Shown here piece after piece: positions 23,766 through 32,033 of a stretch of 40,275 nucleotides of DNA. The translations under genes were made by a program, and so were the position numbers. The stretch covers positions 1-40,275 of the forward strand of contig DUOH01000010.1 in NCBI GenBank assembly GCA_012838955.1, read 5' to 3'. The number at the start of each line of letters is the position of its first letter. Position 1 is the stretch's first letter. Below the pieces are notes generated by a model, which did not search any database, was not told the DNA's origin, and was given only the letters and a program-made list of their open reading frames with translations. This DNA is from Bacillota bacterium (GTDB lineage: Bacteria > Bacillota > UBA4882 > UBA10575).

Positions 23766-25979
23766 TTATTGATTAGCGCGGAGAAAACCCTCGGGATCGA
23801 TGACTGCGTAGAAGGCCGGTTTGGCGCCGAAGGTCCGGTTAAAGAGTAACGGACTGCCTTGTGCGCGCCAACTTTGGGAATCCGCCTTGCCCCAGAAGGT
23901 AACTCGCTCGATGTGGGTGGCGTACTTCTTATATACCTTGAACAACTGGGCGTACAGTCGCGCCTGGAACAGCTCTTCCTCCTTGGTGAGGGGAGTGGAA
24001 TGCTGGTTGGACCAAGAGCCGTACGGGATGTCAAGTTCGGTAACAGCGACTTTTACCCCAGCCTTGATAAAGCGGCCGATGGCGGCGTCGACAGCATACA
24101 CATTTAAGTTGGCGGTCCAGTAGTGGGCTTGCATCCCCAGGACTTCGATGAGCAACCGATCAGGCTGGGTGTTACGTTTGTCCGTCTTCCATTTTGCATT
24201 GAGCTCTTCAGCCATCATGGCCATGGCTTCCCGTTTCCAAGAGTCGGTTTCGTTGTAGTCGTTATAGAACAAGGTCGCCTCCGGGTCGGTCAGACGCGTA
24301 AAGACAAAGGCGTCGTAGATATAGTCGGCGCCGCTTTCGCCCTTGCTCTGGTCAGCGCCGTTTTCGTAAGCCAGGTACCAGGGGGCGTCTTTGCGCAGAG
24401 CGTCTTTCCAGTTGGCTGGAATTCCGGACCCGTCGGAGAAGGCTTCGTTCACCACGTCCCAGGAGATGACTTTGCCCCGGAAATGTCCGGCCACCTTGGT
24501 GATGTATTCCTCCATATTGGCCCTGGCTTCCGCCCGGGTGAGTGGTTTGCCGTCTGCGCCTGTGGTCAGCCAGGCCGCGGACTGGGAGTGCCAGACCAGG
24601 GTATGACCATGAACCTTGAGGTTGTTTGCTGCAGCCCAATTGATCAGCGTATCCGCATTGGTAAAGTTGTATTGACTCTTGGCAGGACTTAAATACAGCG
24701 GTTTCATATCATTCTCGGCCGTCACTAAGTTGTAGTGGTGTTTATACATGGCGGTCAGCTCGGTATCGGCTGTTTGGTGGGCACTCATCACATTACCTAT
24801 CATGAAGTAGTCTTTATATGTTTCAGCGAGCGAAGGAAGGGAGAGATCCCATTCGGGGATGACGATCTGCTTCAGTTCGCCAACCCGGTTGATGACAATA
24901 TGGTCAATGTACCACACATCAGCATGTTTAGACCCGTCGTTGACGACCAGTCGGAAATCTATGGTTTTGAGCGGTTTGTCCATCAACGGAGTCTTGACGT
25001 TTACTTCTTTCCATTGCTCCAGGGGTAAGGTTCCGAAGTTGCTCGGGAGTTTGAATTCGCTGAGGGCGTATTCACCGTTGAGCACCACCCCAGGACCGGT
25101 GAGTGTGTCCTTACCTTCGTTATCTTTTGCAGGAGCATAGAACCAAACGGATATGTTATAGACGCCACCGGCCGGAAGCGGTTCGCTGAAGGTGAGCCGG
25201 ACGGCATTATCGTAGCTGGTATAGGTCTTGCCATCGATATGAGTGACCTTTAAGGCGGTGTCGTCATTCTTGCCGGCGTCGGCTCCTTTGATCCATTCGA
25301 TCTGCGCAGAAGAACCTACCGTGAAGAGGCTCCCCTCCTTGGCCTGATCAGCAAAGGTGAAGGAGAGTAGATGAGTAAGTTCCGGTTCCTCAACCGGCTG
25401 AGGTAGGCCAGTTACTTGCAGTTTTACTTCATCCAGATAGAAGTGGAGATTGGGAATTTGATCGTCGTTGTGGAAGACAATGGCCACAACCGATTGGTGG
25501 TCCGCGGGAACGGTGAAGTCCATCGTTACATCCACCCATTCACCGGCCACCAGATTGACCTTGGCCCGGCCCACACTGCCGTAGGTATTACCCCCGTTAC
25601 TATCTTTGGTTTCCACGCGTACACCTAAGGTCGCTTTTTTGGGGCTGAGGACTTTGGCGGTCAATCTGTACTTGCCACTGGGCATCATTGGTGTCTCTAG
25701 AGAGTCGTTGCGAAGAGCCACTCCGCTCCAATTGTTATCCGCGACAGGTTCAACGCTCAGGCTTTTGGAACCGGCCGCCGCATATTTGTTACTTAGGGTA
25801 ATGGTTGCAGTACCGTTTTGTTGGAGTGTATTGGCGGATTCAAAGTCTTCAAAGTAAATCGTATCTCCGACTTGTACCGTATCTGCCCGGGTGACCGGAA
25901 CACCGGTGAACAAGACCGGCGTCATGATGAGGAGCAGGAACTGTATTATACGGTGCTGCTTCGGATAGAGAGTGCTCAT
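23766..25979 (-). CDS. secreted GH10 endo-1,4-beta-xylanase with two N-terminal carbohydrate-binding-like modules
   Basis: The 737-residue protein starts with a signal peptide (hydrophobic IIQFLLLIMTPVLFTGVPV, cleavage probably after TRA near residue 32). Residues ~36-190 form a CBM4/9/22-like beta-sandwich (IYFEDFESAN...); residues ~203-365 form a second one with less typical sequence. The GH10 catalytic domain fills ~377-737: ENDMKPLYLSP, HGHTLVWHSQ, acid/base E512 in WDVVNEAF, FYNDYNE, and nucleophile E648 in AVTELDIPYG. It should cleave xylan outside the cell with retention of configuration. There is no S-layer, dockerin or sortase anchor at the C-terminus. GGAGGG precedes the ATG. No other xylan-use genes are adjacent. 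Confidence 0.93.
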   Translation of the reverse strand: MSTLYPKQHRIIQFLLLIMTPVLFTGVPVTRADTVQVGDTIYFEDFESANTLQQNGTATITLSNKYAAAGSKSLSVEPVADNNWSGVALRNDSLETPMMPSGKYRLTAKVLSPKKATLGVRVETKDSNGGNTYGSVGRAKVNLVAGEWVDVTMDFTVPADHQSVVAIVFHNDDQIPNLHFYLDEVKLQVTGLPQPVEEPELTHLLSFTFADQAKEGSLFTVGSSAQIEWIKGADAGKNDDTALKVTHIDGKTYTSYDNAVRLTFSEPLPAGGVYNISVWFYAPAKDNEGKDTLTGPGVVLNGEYALSEFKLPSNFGTLPLEQWKEVNVKTPLMDKPLKTIDFRLVVNDGSKHADVWYIDHIVINRVGELKQIVIPEWDLSLPSLAETYKDYFMIGNVMSAHQTADTELTAMYKHHYNLVTAENDMKPLYLSPAKSQYNFTNADTLINWAAANNLKVHGHTLVWHSQSAAWLTTGADGKPLTRAEARANMEEYITKVAGHFRGKVISWDVVNEAFSDGSGIPANWKDALRKDAPWYLAYENGADQSKGESGADYIYDAFVFTRLTDPEATLFYNDYNETDSWKREAMAMMAEELNAKWKTDKRNTQPDRLLIEVLGMQAHYWTANLNVYAVDAAIGRFIKAGVKVAVTELDIPYGSWSNQHSTPLTKEEELFQARLYAQLFKVYKKYATHIERVTFWGKADSQSWRAQGSPLLFNRTFGAKPAFYAVIDPEGFLRANQ

Positions 25980-26177
25980 GTTTGAAATCCCTCCATTTTT
26001 TACTTTATCAAGATTGAGTTAAGGAATTGTAACATGGAAGGGCAAAATGATCAATGCGAATATTATAGACACTTCCGGCAAAAAATCAACTATTTGGACA
26101 AGTATTTGTTTCCAATTCACCCTGGGCTGATGGAGAAGGGTATTCTTGTTTTTCTATGACCATTTTCGGCTAAAATC

Positions 26178-26215
26178 TTGAAAAAAACTTGGTATTACTA
26201 TAGTATATTACTATA
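26178..26215 (+). promoter_or_regulatory. putative TRAP-operon promoter with direct repeat
   Basis: TTGAAA at 26178-26183 with TAGTAT at 26201-26206 (17-base spacer). TATTACTATA occurs twice, at 26193-26202 and 26206-26215, 13 bases apart, over the promoter. The repeat might be an operator. The remaining 25980-26278 sequence is AT-rich and holds no gene. Confidence 0.45.
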
Positions 26216-26278
26216 TGTCCGCGTGATTTCCGGTCTTTATTTATATAATTATATATATTTCATAGAGGGGGAAGACTT

Positions 26279-27226
26279 ATGAAAAAAAGACTATCTTTCA
26301 TCATGGTTACGTTATGCGTCATCACGTTAGCGCTCGCGGGTTGCGGAGGAAAAACCACCCTTAAGATGGCGACCGGGGGCACAACCGGCACATATTACGC
26401 TTATAGCGGGACTGTTTCGCAAGTGCTTAGTCAAAAAATTGACAATTTAAGCTTTGATGTGCAGTCCACCGGGGCTTCCAAAGCCAACATTTACCTTATA
26501 TCCGACAAAGAAGCGGATATCGCGCTGGTGCAGAATGATGTCATGTACTATGCTTATCACGGCACCGACCTTTTTGCCGGAGAGAAAGTCAGCGGCTTTT
26601 CGGCGATGGCCGGGGTCTATGCCGAGGTTTGCCAGATCGTAGCGAAGAATGGAATCACCTCAATTGAAGATCTAAGGGGGAAGCGGGTCTCTGTCGGTGA
26701 TATCGGTTCTGGTGTGGAGTTTAACGCCAGGCAGATTCTTGAAGCTTACGGTATTACCTTTGACGATATTATCGTCAACAACCTTAGCTTCGGCGACAGC
26801 GCAGCGGCGTTCAAAGATGATAAGATCGACGCCTTCTTCTGTGTGGCCGGCGCCCCGACCACTGCCATTGTAGAACTGGCGACCACCAATCAAATAAACT
26901 TATTGGAAATTGATGATCAGCATGCCGCAAAACTAATGGAGAAGTATCCGTTCTATACCAAATTCCATGTTCCCGCCGGGACTTACAAGGGTGTTGAGGC
27001 TGATGTCCGGACAGTGGCTGTGGTGGCCAGCTACATTGTAGCCGACAGTCTGGAGGAAGATTTGGTTTATAAAATGACCAAAGCTCTCTTTGAAAATGCG
27101 GCAGAGATCGCAGCGGGGCATCCGAAAGGCGTAGAACTGGATCCGGCGTATTCCGTCTCCAGTATCTCCATACCGATGCATCCAGGCGCCGAGAAGTACT
27201 ATAAAGAGGTCGGCGTGTTGGATTAA
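26279..27226 (+). CDS. TAXI-family TRAP transporter solute-binding lipoprotein
   Basis: The 315-residue protein has a lipoprotein signal (VITLALAGCGG, lipidated C22), followed by the TAXI signature start LKMATGGTTGTYYAYSG. Downstream come QSTGASKANIYLISDKEADI, ALVQNDVMYYAYHG, and DIGSGVEFNARQILEAYGIT, all typical of TAXI proteins, which bind glutamate or other carboxylates. It would sit on the outer face of the membrane and deliver its ligand to the fused permease two genes on. GGGGG-AAG precedes the ATG at 26279. The stop overlaps the next start by one base. The substrate is unknown. Confidence 0.92.
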   Translation: MKKRLSFIMVTLCVITLALAGCGGKTTLKMATGGTTGTYYAYSGTVSQVLSQKIDNLSFDVQSTGASKANIYLISDKEADIALVQNDVMYYAYHGTDLFAGEKVSGFSAMAGVYAEVCQIVAKNGITSIEDLRGKRVSVGDIGSGVEFNARQILEAYGITFDDIIVNNLSFGDSAAAFKDDKIDAFFCVAGAPTTAIVELATTNQINLLEIDDQHAAKLMEKYPFYTKFHVPAGTYKGVEADVRTVAVVASYIVADSLEEDLVYKMTKALFENAAEIAAGHPKGVELDPAYSVSSISIPMHPGAEKYYKEVGVLD

Positions 27227-27729
27227 TGCCAAGGAAAAGCTGGATCATAGAGGCCGCGATAGTGGTCACCATCGTCACGGTCTCTATTTTTTTGCTCATT
27301 ACTCTTTCTGCTCCGCACCTGATCCTGAAGAACGGAGATACAGGTGAAGTGATTAAGGCTTTCCCGGTTAAAGACGGGGAGGAGTTCTCCGTGACCTTCG
27401 TTCATTCCGTAAATCAAACTCCGGTTACTGATGTTTATCAGATCCGCAGTGATGGGATTTATGTCGTCCGTACGATTTACTATGCCTTTGGCGCAGGTGT
27501 GCAAACAGAGTTAGAGGAAGGCCAGACCCTTGAATACGGTCTGGATGGCTCGATGGTCGTCAGTGGTTTTCATCGGCGGATGGATCGCCTCTCTTATATT
27601 GTGGGCACAGTCTCCGACCACATATTGCAGATTGACGGGGAAACGCTCAGTCTGCGGGAACTCTGTGGACGGAACGCCACTGTGCACTTTGTGAAGGGGC
27701 GGAGATTAATCTTTTTTGACGGGAAATAG
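27226..27729 (+). CDS. DUF1850-family small protein of TAXI-TRAP operon
   Basis: The 167-residue protein has one N-terminal membrane helix (WIIEAAIVVTIVTVSIFLLI) and a beta-rich outer part: FSVTFVHSVNQTPVTDVYQI, then YYAFGAGVQTELEEGQTLEY. The 'HSVN-TPV-D-Y' pattern marks DUF1850, a family usually coded next to TAXI binding proteins and fused TRAP permeases. Its role is not known; a chaperone or sensor for the transporter is possible. Its ATG overlaps the stop of the binding-protein gene. Confidence 0.8.
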   Translation: MPRKSWIIEAAIVVTIVTVSIFLLITLSAPHLILKNGDTGEVIKAFPVKDGEEFSVTFVHSVNQTPVTDVYQIRSDGIYVVRTIYYAFGAGVQTELEEGQTLEYGLDGSMVVSGFHRRMDRLSYIVGTVSDHILQIDGETLSLRELCGRNATVHFVKGRRLIFFDGK

Positions 27730-27761
27730 GGATGTTGTATTCAGGAAAAGGAGGATGATTC

Positions 27762-29714
27762 ATGACTGAACAGAAGAAAACGCCTGAATCCTTAAACGAT
27801 ACAGCGCCACAGGTTGATGTTGAGACTCTGATGGCTGAATATGACCGCGAATCAAACACCAGGCATTTTGCAGGTGTCCCCAGAGTGGTTATGCGGTATA
27901 TCTTGGCTGCCTTCTCCTTTTATGTGTTTTATATGAACCTCTTCAGCGTCTGGCCGGAGCAGATCCGCAGGGCGTCTTTTGTGGGACTGATTGTGCTGCT
28001 GGCTTTCGTCCTTTATCCGGCCAAAAAGAGATCAGCCAAAACACAGAATTTCGTGCCTTGGTACGATCTTCTGCTTGGACTGATTGGCGCTGCTGCATAC
28101 TTTTACTATGTAGTCAACTTTGCCGACCTGGCGGTGAAGGCGACCCGGATCACGCAGCTGGATGTGATCGTCGGGGTGGTCGGGGTCTTAATTACAGCCG
28201 AGGTGTGCCGGAGAGTGGTTGGCCTCCCGATTTTAGTGGTAGCCAGCGCTTTTGTTTGTTATGCGTTTTATGCCGGTTACTCTCTAAAGCGTATCGTCTA
28301 TACTCTATTCTATACGCTCGATGGCGTGATCGGCACACCGATTGGCGTCTGTTCCACCTTTATTGTATTGTTTATTATCTTAGGTTCTTTTCTGGAAAAG
28401 ACGAATATCGGCACGTTTTTTATTGACATCGCCAACTCCATCGCCGGACGGGCCATGGGCGGACCGGCGAAAGTCGCAGTAATCGCCAGTGCGCTGGAAG
28501 GGATGTACTCCGGCAGTTCAGTGGCGAATACCGTCGGCTCCGGCAGTGTCACGATTCCGGTTATGAAGAAAGCAGGCTACGACAGAGACTTTGCCGCCGC
28601 AGTGGAGGCCGCCGCTTCCACCGGAGGACAAATCATGCCGCCCATCATGGGCGCAGCCGCGTTCCTGATGGCGGAGATGACCGGGACGCCTTATTTTATG
28701 ATTGCTGTGGCCGCAATTTTCCCGGCCATCCTCTACTTTACCGGTATTTTCATGATGGTGCATTTTGAAGCCAAGAAGAACGGGCTGAAAGGTCTGCCCA
28801 AGGAGTCAATCCCCAATTTCTTCAAGCTCTTCCTGAGCAGAGGCTATTTATTTCTACCGATCGTGGTGTTAATTGTCACCATGTCCGTGGGGTATACTCC
28901 TTCACGCGCCGCTTGTCTGGCTATTTTGACAGCGATCATGGTCAGTATGTTCCGGCAGGATACCCGGTTGACACCGAAGACCTTCATTGCGGCTCTGGAG
29001 AATGGGGCGAAGAACACCATCGGGGTGGCGGCCGCCTGTTCGATTGCTGGTATTATTGTGGGCGTTGTTTCCCTGACCGGGATCGGACTCAAACTCGCCG
29101 AAGGGCTTCTCTTTCTCTCGGGTGGGATTGACTTTATTGCACTCTTCTTGACGATGATCGCCTGCCTCATTTTGGGTATGGGTGTGCCGACCACAGCGAA
29201 TTACGTAATTATGGCAACCATCACGGCGCCGATTATTTTGAAGTTGATCCCGGGAACACCGGTTCTTGCCGCCCACTTCTTCGTCTTTTACTTCGGAGTG
29301 GTGGCTGATATTACGCCTCCGGTAGCGCTGGCCGCTTACGCCGGGGCAGCCATCTCCGGCGGGAATCCGCTTCGGACGGGGGTAATCGCGACCAAACTGG
29401 CTATTGCGGCCTTTATTATCCCCTACATGTTTGTGTTGAACCCCACCATGCTGTTGATTAACGCCTCGTTCCTTCAGATTGTGCTGTTCGTGATTACTTC
29501 GATGATTGGGATGTTCGCCATCTCCTGCGGGATGGAGGGCTTCATGAAGAGACAACTTTCAGCATGGCAGAGAATCTTAGCGGTCGGGGCGGGGCTGCTG
29601 ATGATTGATCCGGGGCTGGTGACGGATCTGGTCGGGATGATCATCATCGCCTACCTTATTCTCCTTCAATATGGTGTTAAACAGAAGAATACCAGTAAGC
29701 AGGTGGCGGCTTGA
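27762..29714 (+). CDS. TRAP transporter fused permease (4TM + 12TM)
   Basis: The 650-residue membrane protein carries both TRAP permease parts on one chain. After ~45 polar residues, about four helices form the small DctQ-like part. The remainder is DctM-like, with EGMYSGSSVANTVGSGSVTI, AAVEAAASTGGQIMPPIMGA and LILGMGVPTTANYVIM, all hallmarks of this family. It would take up the solute held by the TAXI protein using a Na+ or H+ gradient. GGAGG precedes the ATG by about nine bases. A strong terminator directly after the stop ends the three-gene operon. Confidence 0.93.
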   Translation: MTEQKKTPESLNDTAPQVDVETLMAEYDRESNTRHFAGVPRVVMRYILAAFSFYVFYMNLFSVWPEQIRRASFVGLIVLLAFVLYPAKKRSAKTQNFVPWYDLLLGLIGAAAYFYYVVNFADLAVKATRITQLDVIVGVVGVLITAEVCRRVVGLPILVVASAFVCYAFYAGYSLKRIVYTLFYTLDGVIGTPIGVCSTFIVLFIILGSFLEKTNIGTFFIDIANSIAGRAMGGPAKVAVIASALEGMYSGSSVANTVGSGSVTIPVMKKAGYDRDFAAAVEAAASTGGQIMPPIMGAAAFLMAEMTGTPYFMIAVAAIFPAILYFTGIFMMVHFEAKKNGLKGLPKESIPNFFKLFLSRGYLFLPIVVLIVTMSVGYTPSRAACLAILTAIMVSMFRQDTRLTPKTFIAALENGAKNTIGVAAACSIAGIIVGVVSLTGIGLKLAEGLLFLSGGIDFIALFLTMIACLILGMGVPTTANYVIMATITAPIILKLIPGTPVLAAHFFVFYFGVVADITPPVALAAYAGAAISGGNPLRTGVIATKLAIAAFIIPYMFVLNPTMLLINASFLQIVLFVITSMIGMFAISCGMEGFMKRQLSAWQRILAVGAGLLMIDPGLVTDLVGMIIIAYLILLQYGVKQKNTSKQVAA

Positions 29715-29721
29715 TGAGTGC

Positions 29722-29757
29722 GAACGGCCATCTCCGGATGGCCGTTCTTTTCTTTTT
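29722..29757 (+). terminator. terminator of TRAP operon
   Basis: GAACGGCCATC (29722-29732) pairs with GATGGCCGTTC (29737-29747) around TCCG, followed by a T-rich run. Confidence 0.9.
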
Positions 29758-29773
29758 TGTGCTGCCTTTTCCA

Positions 29774-30322
29774 TCAGTAGTCGCTGTTTTCTGCCGCCGG
29801 TTTGACCACCTGAACCGTACCCCGGGGATGCTCGGGCGGGGCATAGATGGAGTATAATTTGAGCGGGACGTTGCCTGTGTTGATCAGATTATGCCACTTA
29901 CCGGCGGGGATGAGAATCACATAGCCATCATAAACATTTCTCTGAAAATCCAGGTTACACTGGTGATCTCCCATTAGTACCAGGCCTTGGCCGTGCTCGA
30001 TCCGGATGAATTGATCGACATAGGGATGCATCTCCAGACCAATGTCTTCCCCTACCTTGATGCTCATCAAGGTAAGCTGTAAATAGCAGCCGGTCCATAA
30101 AGCGAGCCGAAAATAATTATTCTGCCTGGCCGCTTCTTCAATATTTATTACCAACGGCTCCGGTCCGTAATCCCTGAAATCTATAGGATAGTCACGCCCT
30201 GGCGACCGTTCCGGATGTGGGTATCTTCTATTCAAATCATCCACTTTGCTCACTTCCTTCCCAGGCTTGTAGTAATATGATATTTTGCAGGCTGGAAGAT
30301 GTTCATTAATTAGTAAGGCCAT
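29774..30322 (-). CDS. cupin-domain protein
   Basis: The 182-residue protein has one cupin barrel. LTLMSIKVGEDIGLEMHPYV followed by DQFIRIEHGQGLVLMG is motif 1 with a His-Glu pair (H, E of 'EMH...DQF...E'), and VILIPAGKWHNLINTGNVPL is motif 2 with the final His. It therefore can hold a metal. Similar cupins, with an N-terminal PHPERSPGRDYPIDFRDYGP segment, occur in spore-forming Firmicutes; their function is not settled, though spore-coat or sugar-isomerase roles have been suggested. It is alone, convergent with the TRAP operon and divergent from the DUF2935 gene. Confidence 0.8.
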   Translation of the reverse strand: MALLINEHLPACKISYYYKPGKEVSKVDDLNRRYPHPERSPGRDYPIDFRDYGPEPLVINIEEAARQNNYFRLALWTGCYLQLTLMSIKVGEDIGLEMHPYVDQFIRIEHGQGLVLMGDHQCNLDFQRNVYDGYVILIPAGKWHNLINTGNVPLKLYSIYAPPEHPRGTVQVVKPAAENSDY

Positions 30323-30465
30323 TGGTACGGTTCTTCTCCCGGAACAATCTTCTTCGGTGATGGACTGGATTACGGCTAGATCCGGAGGTGGACGGACACA
30401 CCAGAAGCCGGTCTTAACTATAATGAAGATGAATATAAGATTTGCGTGTGGAGGTGAAACCCGTT

Positions 30466-31338
30466 ATGGAGAAGACCGACTTCATTACCGAATCGCTAAG
30501 AGAGAACCGGTTCTGGACTCAAATCATGTCAGAGCATGCCCTCTTCCTCAGACAAGGGTTGCCTTGTGAAGAGAAGGAGGCCATAAATGAGGCCAGGCAA
30601 CTGGAGAGGCTCTTCGCTGAGTTGAAAGCCCGCGCCGACTGGACGCCAAGTGACCGGGAGGCGGTTTTTCTGCTGAATCAAGACGTGATTCAGGCCTTGG
30701 ACCGGATTATCAAGTTCAAGACTTATGTGTTAAAAATGATGATCACCTGCAGGCTCGGAGGTTTTAACTATCCTTTGCTCGTCGACCACGTCCGCCGGGA
30801 GGCCATTCGTTTTCGCGTCAACTTATTGAGGCTGAACAATAATATCCAAACCCCTGTGGCCGAATTAGCGCTGGAAGAGGAGATCTTCTGGTTGCGGATC
30901 ATGGGTGATCACGCCAGATTCATCGCCCATCTGCTGGATCCTTCAGAAAGACCGTTGGTGCAAAGGGCCATGGCGTTTGGGGAGGATTTTGAGACCCTGC
31001 GTGTACAAGGGGAGGATCTACAGTCCATGCTGGTCCCCAGAGACTTTGAAAATCACTTGCTGCCTGCAGATTTGATGGGTGATCCGTTACCGCCCGGCTT
31101 CGGGAACTTACCGAAACCCTTTGCCATCCCCAGGCTGCGCCGGTTTAACGAAGAAGTAATCGACGCTACCAGGGGGATTAGGGATTTCAAGGCAATAGCT
31201 CTGGAGTTGATTGAGAGTTGTACGGTGCTTAGCCTGATCTCTTCCTTATTGGCCAGTCATGTCTTGAGAGAAGCGCAAATGGCCTTGGAAGACTTGGAGA
31301 TGGTGGGTGGTGAATTAAATAAACCCCAGTCCCAGTAG
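30466..31338 (+). CDS. DUF2935-family helical protein
   Basis: The product (290 residues from 30466) is all-helical with two similar halves: SLRENRFWTQIMSEHALFLRQG near the start and LALEEEIFWLRIMGDHARFI near the middle. Each half has the 'E..FW..IM.(E/D)HA.F' motif, a ferritin-like arrangement of E and H that might bind metal. This is DUF2935, found in spore-forming Firmicutes; its function is unknown. GGAGGTGA lies eight bases before the ATG at 30466, so the longer frame from 30442 is not used. A terminator follows. Confidence 0.85.
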   Translation: MEKTDFITESLRENRFWTQIMSEHALFLRQGLPCEEKEAINEARQLERLFAELKARADWTPSDREAVFLLNQDVIQALDRIIKFKTYVLKMMITCRLGGFNYPLLVDHVRREAIRFRVNLLRLNNNIQTPVAELALEEEIFWLRIMGDHARFIAHLLDPSERPLVQRAMAFGEDFETLRVQGEDLQSMLVPRDFENHLLPADLMGDPLPPGFGNLPKPFAIPRLRRFNEEVIDATRGIRDFKAIALELIESCTVLSLISSLLASHVLREAQMALEDLEMVGGELNKPQSQ

Positions 31339-31355
31339 ACTGCGGAAAACATCTG

Positions 31356-31380
31356 GACTGCTGAAGAGCAGTCTTTTTTT
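31356..31380 (+). terminator. terminator after DUF2935 gene
   Basis: GACTGCT (31356-31362) pairs with AGCAGTC (31367-31373) around GAAG, followed by T7. Confidence 0.88.
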
Positions 31381-31551
31381 ATTAAGGGCAGGCTTATTAT
31401 TAGAACCCCGTGGCCTGTGCCAGCCTGGCGGGTTGATAACGCGCGGGGTATGATCATTCTTTACAAAGCAGAGCGTTTTAGCAGATAAGCTGGTGTTTAT
31501 TTGATAAAAATTTTAATTTAGTATTGACTTAATTAGATTAATCCGTTAAGC

Positions 31552-31579
31552 TTTTAATTAAGTAGCTACTTAATTAAAA
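31552..31579 (+). promoter_or_regulatory. 28-bp perfect palindrome, likely operator of the ArsR-like regulator
   Basis: Half-site TTTTAATTAAGTAG (31552-31565) is followed by its exact reverse complement (31566-31579). It lies 16 bases before the regulator's start, in a region with TTGACT at 31524-31529. ArsR/SmtB proteins typically bind such AT-rich palindromes; autoregulation is inferred. Confidence 0.75.
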
Positions 31580-31595
31580 AGAGGGGGGAGGCAGC

Positions 31596-32033
31596 ATGCG
31601 CACAAAAGCGGTATTAAAGGCAATCGCCGATGATACCAGGTTGAACCTGGTGAAGCTGCTACTCAAGCACAGCTATTGCGTGGGCGCATTGGCGCGGCGC
31701 CTCGGTTTGACTGAAGCTGCTGTTTCTCAGCATTTGAAAGTATTACGGGAAGTCGGATTGCTCCACGGAGAAAAGCGCGGGTATTTTCGCCATTATGAGG
31801 TGAACCGGGAAAAACTGCGTATGCTTGCCGCTGAATTGCAGGAGTTGGCTGCGGTTCAAAGGGAGGCTGGCCCGTCGGAGGAAGGAGGCTGCCGCCTGCA
31901 GAAGCAGGGCAGGGGCGCTACGCATAAATCCCAAAAAGAATGGGTTCAAGAAGCTTGCTGTGCCTGCCATGGCGTCCGGGCCAAGCGGAAGGAGAGTGAG
32001 AGAGATGAACATCATAAGTGTGAAGAATCTTAA
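31596..32033 (+). CDS. ArsR-family regulator with Cys/His-rich C-terminal tail
   Basis: Residues 1-70 are an ArsR winged helix: LKAIADDTRLNLVKLLLKHS, YCVGALARRLGLTEAAVSQH, LKVLREVGLLHGEKRGYFRHY. A single Cys (C28) lies near the position of the usual ArsR metal site. The tail is unusual: C99, H110, C121, C122, C124, H125, H139, H140 and C142 lie within 45 mostly polar residues, a likely metal or redox site. GGGGGGAGG precedes the ATG. The last 29 bases overlap the ABC ATPase gene, so all three genes form one operon behind a 28-bp palindrome. It probably represses the exporter until a ligand binds. Confidence 0.85.
   Translation: MRTKAVLKAIADDTRLNLVKLLLKHSYCVGALARRLGLTEAAVSQHLKVLREVGLLHGEKRGYFRHYEVNREKLRMLAAELQELAAVQREAGPSEEGGCRLQKQGRGATHKSQKEWVQEACCACHGVRAKRKESERDEHHKCEES

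Noticed and set aside
24123-24692. Long plus-strand frame opposite the xylanase gene
   Set aside because: It is the antisense shadow of the GH10 domain; no ribosome site or recognisable domain.
31825-32004. 60-residue N-terminal extension of the ABC ATPase
   Set aside because: It overlaps the regulator gene in another frame, is arginine-rich without domain features, and the 32005 ATG has a ribosome site and the family start.
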